NCBI GenBank assembly: GCA_002719955.1
Contig: PBFW01000017.1
Coordinates: forward strand, 1-63,723
Length of the DNA: 63,723 bases
Origin: Deltaproteobacteria bacterium
Lineage (GTDB): Bacteria; Myxococcota_A; UBA9160; UBA4427
Direction of reading: 5' to 3'
Shown: piece after piece, positions 35,834 through 44,791 of the stretch
How the letters are laid out: each line of letters begins with the position of its first letter
Numbering within the stretch: position 1 is the stretch's first letter
Made by a program: the position numbers and the translations under genes
Notes under the pieces: model-generated
What the model was told of the DNA's origin: nothing
Seen by the model: only the letters and a program-made list of their open reading frames with translations
Databases searched by the model: none

Positions 35834-37069
35834 CTAGCGGATCACGCCTTCGCTTCGAAGCGCATCGAGGTCGGCCTGCGAGAGTTCGAGATCCGTGCGC
35901 AGCAGGCTTTCGGTGTGTTCACCGATCAGGGGCCATTTATCGGCGGGCCCTTCCGGGCTCCCCGAGAACTTGATCGGGTTGCCGTGGACGCGCACCGGCT
36001 CGTCACGGCCCTCAACGGGGATTTCGCAGATCATGTCATGGGATTGCACGTGGGGATCCGTGAGCAGGTCGTGACCTTCGTAGCTCGGTCCTGCGACGAC
36101 CCCTCCCTCGGCGAGCCGGCGGCTGGCTTCGAGTTTCGTCAGATCCTTCGCCCAGGCTTCGACCGCCGGCCGGACCACGCCCTCGATATTCTCACTCCAG
36201 CCCTCGCGCGTCGCGAAGCGTTCGTCCTCGAGCCATTCGGGGTGGCCGATGAGCTTCACGAAATTCTCGAATTGATGTTCGCGACCGACCTGGATCACGA
36301 AGAGTCCGTCGCTTGCGGAGAAGGTCTGCAGGATGCCCGGCCAGGCGGCGATGCTCGCGTCGTGGACGCCGATCGAAGGGCCGAAGGCGACCATATCCAT
36401 GATCGAAATCATGGCGTCGAGCATCGCGACGTCGACCTTCTGGCCCCGCCCCGTTCGTTCGCGGCCGTGCAATGCAGCGAGCAGGCCCACCATCGCGAAG
36501 AGCCCCGTTCCGATATCACCGATCGCCCCGGCGACGCCGATATTGGGCCGTCGTCCCGGTTCCGGTCGAAAGGAATAGAAGCCGCTCATCGCCTCGGGGA
36601 CGCAGGCGTAGGCGGGCCAGCTGCCATAGGGCGTTTCGCGCAGGGAACCGAAACCCGAAACCGCGACATAGACGAGCGCCGGATGGATCTCGGCAAGCGT
36701 TTCGTAGCCGATCCCGAGTCGCTCCATCGTGCCCGGCTTGAAATTCTCGACGACGACGTCGTAGCTCGGAACGAGCCTTTTGAAGAGTTCGCTGCCCTTC
36801 GGGTTCTTCAGATCGATCCCGAGACTTCGCTTGCTCAGATTATTGCGAAGGAAGGTCGCGCCCGGCTCCGAACCATCGACGTCGCGGATCGTCGGCGCGC
36901 TCGCACGTCCCGACTCTCCACGTGTCGGATGTTCGACCTTGACGACGTCCGCGCCCATGCGAGCCAGCAGCTGAGTCCCAAAGGGCATCGCCTGCATCTG
37001 TTCGACAGCGAGGATGCGAACGCCTTCGAGCGGTTGAGATTGATCTTCGGGCATGGGAGTCTCCGTCAT
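35834..37069 (-). CDS. CaiB/BaiF-family CoA-transferase (copy 1)
   Basis: A 411-residue class-III CoA-transferase that moves CoA between acyl acids. Family features are GVRILAVEQMQAMPFGTQLL, the following ARMGADVVKVEHP, the central NNLSKRSLGIDLKNPKGSEL and YDVVVENFKPGTMERLGIGY. The catalytic aspartate lies in VDVAMLDAMISIMD. It is arranged in tandem with a second CoA-transferase upstream on the same strand (48 bases between genes). The pair may be two related enzymes or form a hetero-complex. The substrate is unknown, perhaps carnitine-like or branched acyl acids. Confidence 0.92.
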   Translation of the reverse strand: MTETPMPEDQSQPLEGVRILAVEQMQAMPFGTQLLARMGADVVKVEHPTRGESGRASAPTIRDVDGSEPGATFLRNNLSKRSLGIDLKNPKGSELFKRLVPSYDVVVENFKPGTMERLGIGYETLAEIHPALVYVAVSGFGSLRETPYGSWPAYACVPEAMSGFYSFRPEPGRRPNIGVAGAIGDIGTGLFAMVGLLAALHGRERTGRGQKVDVAMLDAMISIMDMVAFGPSIGVHDASIAAWPGILQTFSASDGLFVIQVGREHQFENFVKLIGHPEWLEDERFATREGWSENIEGVVRPAVEAWAKDLTKLEASRRLAEGGVVAGPSYEGHDLLTDPHVQSHDMICEIPVEGRDEPVRVHGNPIKFSGSPEGPADKWPLIGEHTESLLRTDLELSQADLDALRSEGVIR

Positions 37070-37117
37070 CGGTCGAGTTCGAGTGTGATTCAGTGTCCGC
37101 GATCCCGAGTGGAATGC

Positions 37118-38275
37118 CTAACGATCGGATCGCCCGAGGCCGAGTTCCTGCAGGATCTCTTGTGTGTGTTGTCCGTGGGTCGGCGCCGGTCGATCGAGAT
37201 GAGTGGGTGTCTCCTCGAAGCGCGCGGCTGCGCGCGGCTGGCGAATTCGACCAGCGACCGGATGGTCGGTTTCGAAGAGGAGTCCGCTCTGTTTGACCTG
37301 CGGATGTTGGATGATCTGCGAGAGCGGGAGGATCGGAGCGCAGGGCACCTGCTCCGCATCGAGTCGCTCCATCCATTCCTCGGTCGTACGCTCCTTCAGC
37401 GCTCCAGCGGTCTGATCGAGTCGCTCCTTCGCGTAGGCGACGCGACCACCGGCGGTCTTGAAACGTTCGTCCTCGAGCCATTCGGGATGGCCGACGGCGC
37501 TCGTCAGGCCCTTCCATTCCGAATCCGAAACGGCGCCGGTGGTCATGAAACCGTCCTTGGTCTCGAAGACGAGGTCCTGGGCCAATGCGTTGCGAGGCAT
37601 GTCGACCTCACTGCCGACGAATGTTTGTCCCGCATAACCCTCGGGCCAGGCGAGCGAGATCATCGCGTCGAGCATCGAGAGCCTGACATGCTGCCCCCTG
37701 CCCGTGCGTTCGCGTGAGAGGAGCGCTGCCGTGATGGCCTGGGCGGCGGTGATCGCGGTGATTTTGTCGGGAATCACGACGCGCATCATCTTGGGGCGAC
37801 CCCGGCCGCGATCGCCCTGAATGGTCGCGAGGCCGGAGAGCGCCTGGATTACCGGATCGTAGACGCGCTTGCCCGCGTAGGGTCCGGACTCGCCAAAGCC
37901 GGAGATCGACACGTAGATCAGGTCGGGTTTGATCGCGCGAAGATCCTTGGCGCCGATGCCCATGCGATCGACGACGCCGGGCCGGAAATTCTGTACGACG
38001 ACGTCGGCGGTCTCGACGAGCTTCTCGAAGGCGGCGCGGTCGGCGGGTTCATTCTTGAGATCGAGGGCGATCGAACGTTTGTTCCGGTTGGTGGTGGCGA
38101 AGGTGGCGGTGATCCCGTCGCGCGGCGCGCCCAGCAGGCGGACGAGGTCGCCTACGCCGGGCGCTTCCACCTTGATCACGTCGGCGCCCTGGTCGCCGAG
38201 CAGACAGGTCGCCATGGGGCCGGAGATCATGGTCGTGAGGTCGACGATTCGATAGCCATCGAGGGGACCGGGCAT
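37118..38275 (-). CDS. CaiB/BaiF-family CoA-transferase (copy 2)
   Basis: A 385-residue class-III CoA-transferase with the family opening GYRIVDLTTMISGPMATCLL and GDQGADVIKVEAPGVGD, plus NRNKRSIALDLKNEPADRAA and VVVQNFRPGVVDRMGIGAKD. The catalytic Asp is in VRLSMLDAMISLAWPEG. It is the first gene of the tandem pair and shares about a third of its residues with copy 1 by eye. It lies 90 bases from the divergent thioredoxin-fusion gene, so the intervening gap probably holds two promoters. Confidence 0.92.
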   Translation of the reverse strand: MPGPLDGYRIVDLTTMISGPMATCLLGDQGADVIKVEAPGVGDLVRLLGAPRDGITATFATTNRNKRSIALDLKNEPADRAAFEKLVETADVVVQNFRPGVVDRMGIGAKDLRAIKPDLIYVSISGFGESGPYAGKRVYDPVIQALSGLATIQGDRGRGRPKMMRVVIPDKITAITAAQAITAALLSRERTGRGQHVRLSMLDAMISLAWPEGYAGQTFVGSEVDMPRNALAQDLVFETKDGFMTTGAVSDSEWKGLTSAVGHPEWLEDERFKTAGGRVAYAKERLDQTAGALKERTTEEWMERLDAEQVPCAPILPLSQIIQHPQVKQSGLLFETDHPVAGRIRQPRAAARFEETPTHLDRPAPTHGQHTQEILQELGLGRSDR

Positions 38276-38365
38276 GGAAGCTCCTGAGGCGGACCACGGA
38301 GGCTAGCAGCCCATAGGCTCAGATCCGATATCCGACGTGGGTTCGAAATCGGGTATTCTCGAATC

Positions 38366-39874
38366 ATGAGTCAAGCCCCGCCCGCTTCCGAAGCCAACGC
38401 CGACCCGCCCCATGGGTTCGTGAAGCCGCCGCTGCCCTCGGGCCTCGTCGCCTTCGTGAAACGCGATTGTCCGACCTGTGAGGTGGTCGCCCCCGTGCTC
38501 GTCGCCCTCGCCGAAGGGCTCGCCGCGCTCCCGGAGCCGGTTGGGCTGACGGTCTACACCCAGGACGATCCCGCGTTCCCCGCGAATGTCGAGCGGGTCG
38601 ATGATCGGGACCTCTCGGTTTCCTGGCATCACGAGATCGAGGCCGTGCCCACGCTGATCCGCGTCGAGTCGGGTCGCGAGGTCGAGCGCGTGCTCGGCTG
38701 GCACCGCGAAGAATGGGAGGCGATCAGCGGTGTCGAAGGATTGGGCGAGGGCTTGCCCGATTTCCGCCCGGGATGTGGCTCGCTCTCGGTGGATCCCGCC
38801 CACGCGCCGCAGCTCGCGATCCGCTTCAGCGGATCGAAGCTCAAGGCGCGACGTGTCGAGGTCGCGAGCCTCGAGGACGAACAGGAGGCCTTCTTCGATC
38901 GGGGTTTTACCGATGGCCTTCCGATCGTTCCGCCCACCGAGGCGCGGGTGCTCGCGATGCTCGAGGGAACGACGCGTTCTCCCGACGAAATGGTCGCGAT
39001 CGTTCCGCCCGATCTCGCGCCCTGCAGTGTCGAGAAGGTGGCGATCAATGCGGTGATGGCGGGTTGCAAGCCCGAATATCTGCCGATCGTGCTCACCGCG
39101 GTCGAAGCCGCATGTACCGACGAGTTCAATATCCATGGCCTATTGGCGACGACGATGTCCGCGGGGCCCGTGCTCGTCGTGAACGGACCGATTCGAAAGA
39201 GGATCGGGATGAACTCGGGCAAGAACGTATTCGGCCAGGGCAATCGCGCCAATAGCACCATCGGCCGCGCGCTCCAGCTGGTCATCCGCAATGTCGGAGG
39301 GGGACGGCCCGGCGAAGTCGATCGCGCCACCCTCGGCAATCCGGGCAAGGTCGGCTTCTGTTTTGCGGAGGATGAGGAAGGCTCTCCCTGGACGCCGCTC
39401 TCCACGAGCTTCGGCCACGAAGCGGGCGTCGATACGGTCATGCTCTTTCCGGGCGAGGGGCCGCGGACGATCGTCGATCAGCTTGCGCGGGAGCCCGAGC
39501 CGCTCGTTCAGGCCTTCGCGGCGGCCATGAAGACGATGCTCACACCCAAGATGGTGCTGGCCTTCGACGTGATCCTGGTGGTCTCGCCGGAACATTCGCG
39601 CATCTTCCGAGAAGCCGGCTGGTCGCGCGAGGATCTCCTGGCGAAGCTGCACGAGGTGACCCTGATGAATGGAGACGATCTCGTGCGCGGTGCCGGCGGA
39701 ATCGCCGATGGTCTGCCCGAAGCCGTTCGCGGCCAGCAGATCCCGAAATTCAAGCCGGGCGGGATCCATATCGTGCATGCTGGTGGCGGTGCGGGGCTCT
39801 TCTCTGCGATCATTCCGGGGTGGGCCAATGGCGAATTGGGGAGCGCGGCCCTCTGTCGGGAGATCACCTCGTGA
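38366..39874 (+). CDS. Thioredoxin-fold fusion protein, partner of the UGSC selenoprotein
   Basis: A 502-residue protein. The N-terminal about 110 residues form a thioredoxin-like domain with a CxxC-type site in VAFVKRDCPTCEVVAPVLVA and a cis-proline region in IEAVPTLIRVESG. The remaining about 370 residues are an uncharacterised domain with conserved blocks FFDRGFTDGLPIVPPTEARV, PCSVEKVAINAVMAGCKPEY, GMNSGKNVFGQGNRANSTIG and VRNVGGGRP-like sequence. It is 61 bases upstream of the UGSC selenoprotein gene on the same strand, so the two are probably co-transcribed. The redox thioredoxin domain next to a Sec protein suggests a shared thiol/selenol reaction. No signal peptide is seen, so it is cytosolic. 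Confidence 0.7.
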   Translation: MSQAPPASEANADPPHGFVKPPLPSGLVAFVKRDCPTCEVVAPVLVALAEGLAALPEPVGLTVYTQDDPAFPANVERVDDRDLSVSWHHEIEAVPTLIRVESGREVERVLGWHREEWEAISGVEGLGEGLPDFRPGCGSLSVDPAHAPQLAIRFSGSKLKARRVEVASLEDEQEAFFDRGFTDGLPIVPPTEARVLAMLEGTTRSPDEMVAIVPPDLAPCSVEKVAINAVMAGCKPEYLPIVLTAVEAACTDEFNIHGLLATTMSAGPVLVVNGPIRKRIGMNSGKNVFGQGNRANSTIGRALQLVIRNVGGGRPGEVDRATLGNPGKVGFCFAEDEEGSPWTPLSTSFGHEAGVDTVMLFPGEGPRTIVDQLAREPEPLVQAFAAAMKTMLTPKMVLAFDVILVVSPEHSRIFREAGWSREDLLAKLHEVTLMNGDDLVRGAGGIADGLPEAVRGQQIPKFKPGGIHIVHAGGGAGLFSAIIPGWANGELGSAALCREITS

Positions 39875-39935
39875 TCCCTTCGAGCACGATTCTTTTCGGC
39901 AGGGTCGCTCCTGACAAGAAGCAAGGAGAGCCATC

Positions 39936-40451
39936 GTGAGTATTCTTCTCGACCCGTCGAACGAACGGATTCAGGCGGAGCGCGAGCGCGCTGCGCGGCT
40001 CGCTTCCCTCGATGGCAAGACGATCGGGTTGCTCGATATCGCGAAGACCCGGGGCGATATCTTCCTCGATCAGCTCGAATTGCGACTCGCCGAGCGCGGC
40101 GCGAATATCGTCCGTTATGCGAAGCCGACCTTTACCAAGCCCGCCCCGGTCGATCTTCGGCACGAGATCGCCGAGCAATGCGATGCCGTCGTCGAGGCGC
40201 TCGCGGATTGAGGTAGCTGCGCGTCGTGCAGTGTGCACGACATGGTCGATCTCGAGGATCGCGGGCTCCCCACCGTCTTCGTCTCCACCGTCGAGTTCAT
40301 CGACGGCGCCGACGCGCAAGCCAGAGCGCTCGGGACGACGCCGAGTGCGGTCTACGTCGAACATCCGATCCAGGATCGAACGGATGACGAGATGCGGACG
40401 ATCGCGGACAAAGCGGTCGACGAGATCGTTTCGCGGATCGTACTGAACTAG
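39936..40451 (+). CDS. UGSC-type selenoprotein (in-frame TGA = selenocysteine)
   Basis: A GTG start at 39936 with AAGGAG 7 bases before it opens a frame of 171 codons, interrupted only by TGA at 40209-40211 (codon 92). Reading TGA as selenocysteine gives U-G-S-C-A-S-C-S immediately after ALAD, exactly the motif that names the UGSC (seleno)protein family. Both halves look like one protein: MSILLDPSNERIQAERERAA, then KTIGLLDIAKTRGDIFLDQL before the TGA, and VHDMVDLEDRGLPTVFVSTV after it. A SECIS-like hairpin follows the TGA. Biochemical function is unknown; three Cys/Sec residues in 7 positions suggest redox chemistry. It is downstream of the thioredoxin-fusion gene. The stop overlaps the convergent P450 by 4 bases. 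Confidence 0.85.
40223..40241 (+). promoter_or_regulatory. Candidate bacterial SECIS hairpin
   Basis: GTCGTGCA and TGCACGAC form a perfect 8-bp stem with a GTG loop. The loop begins 20 bases after the TGA of the UGSC frame. Known bacterial SECIS elements place a small apical loop with a G among its first two bases roughly 16-37 bases after the UGA, which this fits. Recognition by SelB is inferred. Confidence 0.75.
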
Positions 40452-41704
40452 CGCGCGGGCGTTCGTGTGACCCGGGCCCCCACCGATCGGGCGGGCCCGG
40501 GGATCACCCAAAGCGCATCGACTCCCCGGAATACGCCGGTGTGATGCCAGTGCAGCGCTTCGTCTGCGAGCCGGAGCTCCGGGAGCCTCTCGAGCAGCAC
40601 CTCCAGCATGACGCGCGCCTCGAGCCGGGCCAGGCTCGCGCCCATACAGAAATGCGCACCCATCACGAAGGAGAGCGGGGCCGGTGGAGCCGGTTCCCGG
40701 ATCCAGCGCGCGGGATCGAAGCGATCCGCGTCGGGATAGGCCGCGGGATCGCGATTGGCGGCGGCGAGCCCCACGAAGATTCCTTCCCCGGGCGGGATCG
40801 TCACGCCCGCGAGCTCCATCGGCTCCGAGAGCATGCGCCCGACCAGATGCGTGGGCGTCTCGAAGCGCAGGAACTCCTCGACGACGGCGGTCGAAGATGG
40901 GGTCCCGGACCGGATCGCATCCATCAGCTCTCGATTCGGCAACAACGCCGTCATGCCATTGGCGAAGAGATCCCGCGTCGTCCGGTGGCCCGCGGAATAG
41001 ACGGTCGCAGCGAGTGAAAGCAGTTCGCTTTCGCTCAGCCGGTCGTCGCCCTCCGCTACGGCCAGCAGCGCGCTCAGCAGGTCGTCCTCCGGTTTCTGGC
41101 GCCGCGCCTCGATGATCCCGCGAAGCGTGGCATGCATCTCTTCCGCCCCGGAGATCGCGTCGGCCATCTCCTGCGAGCTGTTGCCCGTTCCGAGGAGCTT
41201 CGAAACGCGGGTCGAGAGATGAGTCAGTCGATCGCGATATTCGAGCGGCACACCGAGCAATTCAGAAATCACGAGTGAAGGAATTTCGTGCGCGAAGGCG
41301 GGCAGCAGGTCGATCGGCTTTTCGCCCGAAAGGGGCGCGATGAGTTCGCGGCAACGCTCTCGGATGAAGGGTTCGAGCCTCGAAGTCCGGCGCGGTGTAA
41401 AGGCCTTCGAAATCAATCCACGAACGCGAGCGTGTCGCGGCGGATCGAGGAAATTCACCCGATGGCTCATCTCCTCCCGGGCTGCACCCGGCGGGAGTCG
41501 CGCGCGATATCCATCGGCGAGGAACCCCGATCGTGTCGTCGGGCTTCGAAGCAGCTGCGTGGCTTCCGCGTGCCCGAGAATCAGCCAGGCCCCGCCGATC
41601 TTCTGAACGGGTCCATCGCGCCGGGCGATCTCAAAGAGGACATAGGGGTCCTGTTCTCCGTTGAGGGCGAAGATTTTCGCGCCCGGGGGTTGACTCTTCA
41701 TCAT
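40448..41704 (-). CDS. Cytochrome P450
   Basis: A 418-residue soluble bacterial P450. The heme-binding loop is SFVMGAHFCMGASLARLEAR with the axial cysteine near residue 352. The ExxR motif is VVEEFLRFETPTHLVGR. The I-helix has TVYSAGHRTTRDLFANG, where the usual acid-alcohol pair is present in altered form (HRTT). It would hydroxylate a hydrophobic substrate and needs separate ferredoxin and reductase partners, which are not in the window. The start is the first of two adjacent ATGs at 41704. It may be co-transcribed behind the crotonase and phosphatase genes upstream. Confidence 0.93.
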   Translation of the reverse strand: MMKSQPPGAKIFALNGEQDPYVLFEIARRDGPVQKIGGAWLILGHAEATQLLRSPTTRSGFLADGYRARLPPGAAREEMSHRVNFLDPPRHARVRGLISKAFTPRRTSRLEPFIRERCRELIAPLSGEKPIDLLPAFAHEIPSLVISELLGVPLEYRDRLTHLSTRVSKLLGTGNSSQEMADAISGAEEMHATLRGIIEARRQKPEDDLLSALLAVAEGDDRLSESELLSLAATVYSAGHRTTRDLFANGMTALLPNRELMDAIRSGTPSSTAVVEEFLRFETPTHLVGRMLSEPMELAGVTIPPGEGIFVGLAAANRDPAAYPDADRFDPARWIREPAPPAPLSFVMGAHFCMGASLARLEARVMLEVLLERLPELRLADEALHWHHTGVFRGVDALWVIPGPARSVGARVTRTPAR

Positions 41705-41745
41705 GAAATCCGATCCGCCAGGAGGTTCTGCCAGCGGGGTGTGAG

Positions 41746-42528
41746 CTAACCGGCGTCGCCCAAGACCTTTCCCCTCAGTTCCGATTCGCCGACCTTCACG
41801 TCGAGCCAGTCCGCGCTCAGCTGAGCCCATTTGAGGGCCTGGTCGCGGCTCATGTCGTCGATCCGGTCGAGGTGGGCGAGTACGAGCTTGACGCCGTCGG
41901 GGTTCATGCCGGCGATGCGGCTCGCCATTTCGAGTGCGCCCGCCTCGAGTTCTTCGCTCTCGAAGACCGCGCTCGCGAAGCCGATGCGAAAGGCTTCGTC
42001 GCCGTCGATGACGCGCCCCGTGAGCAGCATCTCTTTGGCGTTCGTGACACCGCACTCCCGCGCCCAACGCGTGCTCGCTCCCCAGGCGCCGAGCCCGGTC
42101 CCGAGCTTGGTGAGGTGCCAGTCGCTGATCTGGGCGCTTCGACCGACGATCCGGAAATCACAGGCGAGGGCGATCTCGCCGCCACCGGTCGTACAGATGC
42201 CGTCGATGACGGCGATCGAAGGCTTCAGGAGGTCATCGATCCGATTGGTGAGTGCGAAGCCCTGTTCTTCGGTCACGCCCTTTCCGTCGGCAAAGGCCTG
42301 GACGTCGACGCCGGCGCTGAAGCAGGGGCGGCCATCCGGGCGCGGCGTGCCACGAATCAGGAAGACGCGGATGCCGGGATCGTCATTGATCTCTTCGACG
42401 GCGGCGGCGAGTTCGTCGAGGAGGGGACCCGAGAGCGCGTTCAAGCGTTTGGGGCGATCGAGGGTGACGAGGGCTATTCCATCGGCTCGCTTTTCGAGGT
42501 GGATCGTTTCGAAGGGGGTCGGACTCAT
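41746..42528 (-). CDS. Enoyl-CoA hydratase/isomerase (crotonase) family
   Basis: A 260-residue crotonase. Oxyanion-hole residues lie in DGRPCFSAGVDVQAFADG and PSIAVIDGICTTGGGEIALA; the latter keeps the first catalytic Glu (GGGEIAL). The second catalytic position, TKLGTGLGAWGAS, lacks a Glu, so the exact reaction (hydratase, isomerase or hydrolase) is uncertain. It sits 27 bases behind a phosphatase gene and 41 bases before the P450 on the same strand, suggesting a three-gene operon. Confidence 0.9.
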   Translation of the reverse strand: MSPTPFETIHLEKRADGIALVTLDRPKRLNALSGPLLDELAAAVEEINDDPGIRVFLIRGTPRPDGRPCFSAGVDVQAFADGKGVTEEQGFALTNRIDDLLKPSIAVIDGICTTGGGEIALACDFRIVGRSAQISDWHLTKLGTGLGAWGASTRWARECGVTNAKEMLLTGRVIDGDEAFRIGFASAVFESEELEAGALEMASRIAGMNPDGVKLVLAHLDRIDDMSRDQALKWAQLSADWLDVKVGESELRGKVLGDAG

Positions 42529-42555
42529 GGGATTTCCTCTCGCTGTGGACCGGTG

Positions 42556-43344
42556 TTATTCGAGCAGATTCTTTCGGAGCGACTCGCGCTCTTCCTCGGT
42601 CACGCCGAGACCGTGTGAGAGGTAGCTGTCGAAGTCGCCCCAATCCTCGGTGACCGCGTTCAGGGAGGACTGGATATATTCCTCTCTCACCCCCACGAGT
42701 GGAGCGAGGGCTTCGTGCCAGAAATCGTTTCCGATCTTACGCTGCCGCTCGATGATCTCGTCGCCGGCACGATTGCTGAGCAGGTATTGCTCGATCACCT
42801 GGTCCTCGGGCACGCCGAGCGAGAGCAGCACGACGGAGCCGGCCCAACCCGCGCGGTCCTTGCCGGCGGAGCAATGGAAGAGGGCCGGTACGTGATCCGC
42901 CCGGGCGAGCGCCTTCAGGAAGAGCGTATAGGGTTCACGGCGCTCGCGGACGAGTCCGGCGGCGGATTCGACCATCATCTGCTCTGCCTTGCCGTCGCCG
43001 AAAAGACCGTCGAGGTCGTCGGGGGTGGTGCCCACCATCAGCGCGCGGATATCCGCACCCCGGGCGGGGTCGGGCATGGGGAGCAGCACGTTCTGCGCCG
43101 TACTGGGCAGGCGATCGCGTCCTTCCTGCTCGATATCCCTGTCGGTCCGGAAATCGAAGATCCGCCGCAGGCCGAAGGCTTCGAGCTTCTCGACGTCGGA
43201 ATCCGATGCATCGCTGAGATGCCCGCTGCGAAGAAGTCGACCCCGGGCGAGGCGACGTCCGTCGTGGGTCGTATGTCCTCCCATGTCGCGAAAATTGGCG
43301 ATTCGGTCGAATGCGAGTTCGGGGAGGGCACGAAAATCGGTCAC
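42556..43344 (-). CDS. Tyrosine-protein phosphatase (Y_phosphatase3 type)
   Basis: A 262-residue phosphatase. The signature loop is PALFHCSAGKDRAGWAGSVV (CX5R, with an Asp-containing variant CSAGKDR). The N-terminal marker of the family is IANFRDMGGHTTHDGRRLAR followed by GRLLRSGHLSD. It resembles bacterial lipid or tyrosine phosphatases such as the LipA/MptpB-like group, which act on phosphotyrosine or phosphoinositides. The likely substrate is cytosolic. It is the first gene of a probable operon with the crotonase and P450. Confidence 0.88.
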   Translation of the reverse strand: MTDFRALPELAFDRIANFRDMGGHTTHDGRRLARGRLLRSGHLSDASDSDVEKLEAFGLRRIFDFRTDRDIEQEGRDRLPSTAQNVLLPMPDPARGADIRALMVGTTPDDLDGLFGDGKAEQMMVESAAGLVRERREPYTLFLKALARADHVPALFHCSAGKDRAGWAGSVVLLSLGVPEDQVIEQYLLSNRAGDEIIERQRKIGNDFWHEALAPLVGVREEYIQSSLNAVTEDWGDFDSYLSHGLGVTEEERESLRKNLLE

Positions 43345-43552
43345 GGAGGGGCTCCTTGCTTCGAAGCGTCGCCGCCGAGCAGAGCGATCGGCGCGGTTCG
43401 GATCATAACCCGACCGGGATCGGCCGCATGCGGCGCGGCGGCGCGGATCGGGCCGATCTTCCAGATGAAATGGCGGCTTTCCAAGCCGGCGGTGGGCTCG
43501 TAGACTGGCGGGCCCGGGAGGATCCGGAGATCGAATCGAGGAGATGGACGAG

Positions 43553-44014
43553 ATGGGACGCTGGAGCCGTGAGGAACTCGAGGACGCTTTTCAGAACTTT
43601 CAGGAGACGGCGCTCGAGGCCGGTAACTCTGGGGATTGGCGCGCCTGGGCGGATCTGTTCACCGAGGATGCGACCTATATCGAACATCATTATGGCGAGT
43701 TCGGCGGCCGCGAGGCCATCTACAATTGGATCCAGAAGGCGATGTCCGAGCCGATCAATCGCGAGATGCGCCATTTCCCGATCGACTGGTACACGATCGA
43801 TGAGGACAAGGGTTGGATCATCGCGAAGGTCTGGAACCGCATGATCGACCCGGGTGACGGCAGCATCCATCAGGAATACAACATCACGATCCTGCGCTAT
43901 GCGGGCAACATGAAGTGGTCCCACGAAGAAGACGTCTACAACCCGGTTCATTTCGGAAAGATGATCAAGGGTTGGATGCGGCGGAAGCAGGAGATCGAAG
44001 ACAAGAAGGCTTGA
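43553..44014 (+). CDS. SnoaL-like / NTF2-fold protein
   Basis: A 153-residue small protein of the SnoaL-like fold. Motifs are a first helix (SREELEDAFQNFQETALEAG), then WRAWADLFTEDATYIEHHYG, then GREAIYNWIQKAMSEP, and a strand with GWIIAKVWNRM. Members are ligand-binding proteins or small isomerases and dehydratases. The ATG at 43553 has GAGGAG 9 bases upstream, whereas the ATG at 43544 directly abuts that site. The gene stands alone between a phosphatase operon and a broken gene. Confidence 0.82.
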   Translation: MGRWSREELEDAFQNFQETALEAGNSGDWRAWADLFTEDATYIEHHYGEFGGREAIYNWIQKAMSEPINREMRHFPIDWYTIDEDKGWIIAKVWNRMIDPGDGSIHQEYNITILRYAGNMKWSHEEDVYNPVHFGKMIKGWMRRKQEIEDKKA

Positions 44015-44065
44015 GGCCGGCACCGCGCTCGATGAAGCGTCCCCTTGTCGTCCCCTTGTCTCCCT

Positions 44066-44559
44066 CTAGGCGATCTCATCTGCGGTCACGAGAAACTCGT
44101 CCAGCAGGAACTCGTCGTCGAGGTCGTTGATCTCGTATTCAACTTCGTCCCGCGTCGTGATCGTGGCCGCCTCGACGTAGGTGCCCTCGGGTTGCCAGCA
44201 GAAGCTCTCGGGCGAGGTGGACCAATCGGCCCCCTTTTCGAAGGCGAATTCTTCCCTCAAGCAGAGCTCGTGATCAGCGAATTTTTCCTCGGTGTCGTTT
44301 TCGCACCAGGCGGTGACGGAGCATTTGTCGCCCCCCCATTCGTCGAGTATTTCCCGGAGCGCGATCGCGACGTCTTTGGGTCGCGTGCCGGGCGCGAGGA
44401 CGGAAAGGTCGAGAGCGGCACCCCGATCGATGCCCAGCGGCTCCCCTTCTCGCCCTCCGTTTCGCTGCCTGGGTAGTAGGCGGTTCGGATCTCGCGACTC
44501 ACGCCCGATGCGATCTGCAGGGATAGGATCTGACTCTTGCCGGGGCTAAGGGCGCGCAT
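44066..44559 (-). pseudogene. Frameshifted acidic protein gene of unknown family
   Basis: Beginning at ATG 44559 the frame reads MRALSPGKSQILSLQIASGV and then SREIRTAYYPG. Near 44440-44460, around a G-run (GAAGGGGAGCC), the protein-like signal moves to another frame: IDRGAALDLSVLAPGTRPKD, then AIALREILDEWGGDKCSVTA, then EFAFEKGADWSTSPES and a C-terminal acidic stretch ending FLVTADEIA. Joined, this would give about 160 residues. No domain is recognised. A one-base frameshift or a homopolymer sequencing error is the simplest cause. Confidence 0.55.
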
Positions 44560-44791
44560 GGGGAACTCCTCGGTGGAGCCTCGTGTTCACTCGAAAGGAG
44601 AGAACTCGTCGGCTCGGAGATGCAACCGGTGCGATGCTCGGCGGAAGCATCCGGTTCCCGGACGAGCGTGACTCGATGATGTGTCAGTATCGATTGATTG
44701 GGGAATATGGGGTTAGGCGAACCCGTCGGTGGGTCAGGTCGCCGAAGCCGATGACACGAGTTCGTGCCTGTCGCAGAGTCAGATGTGATCG

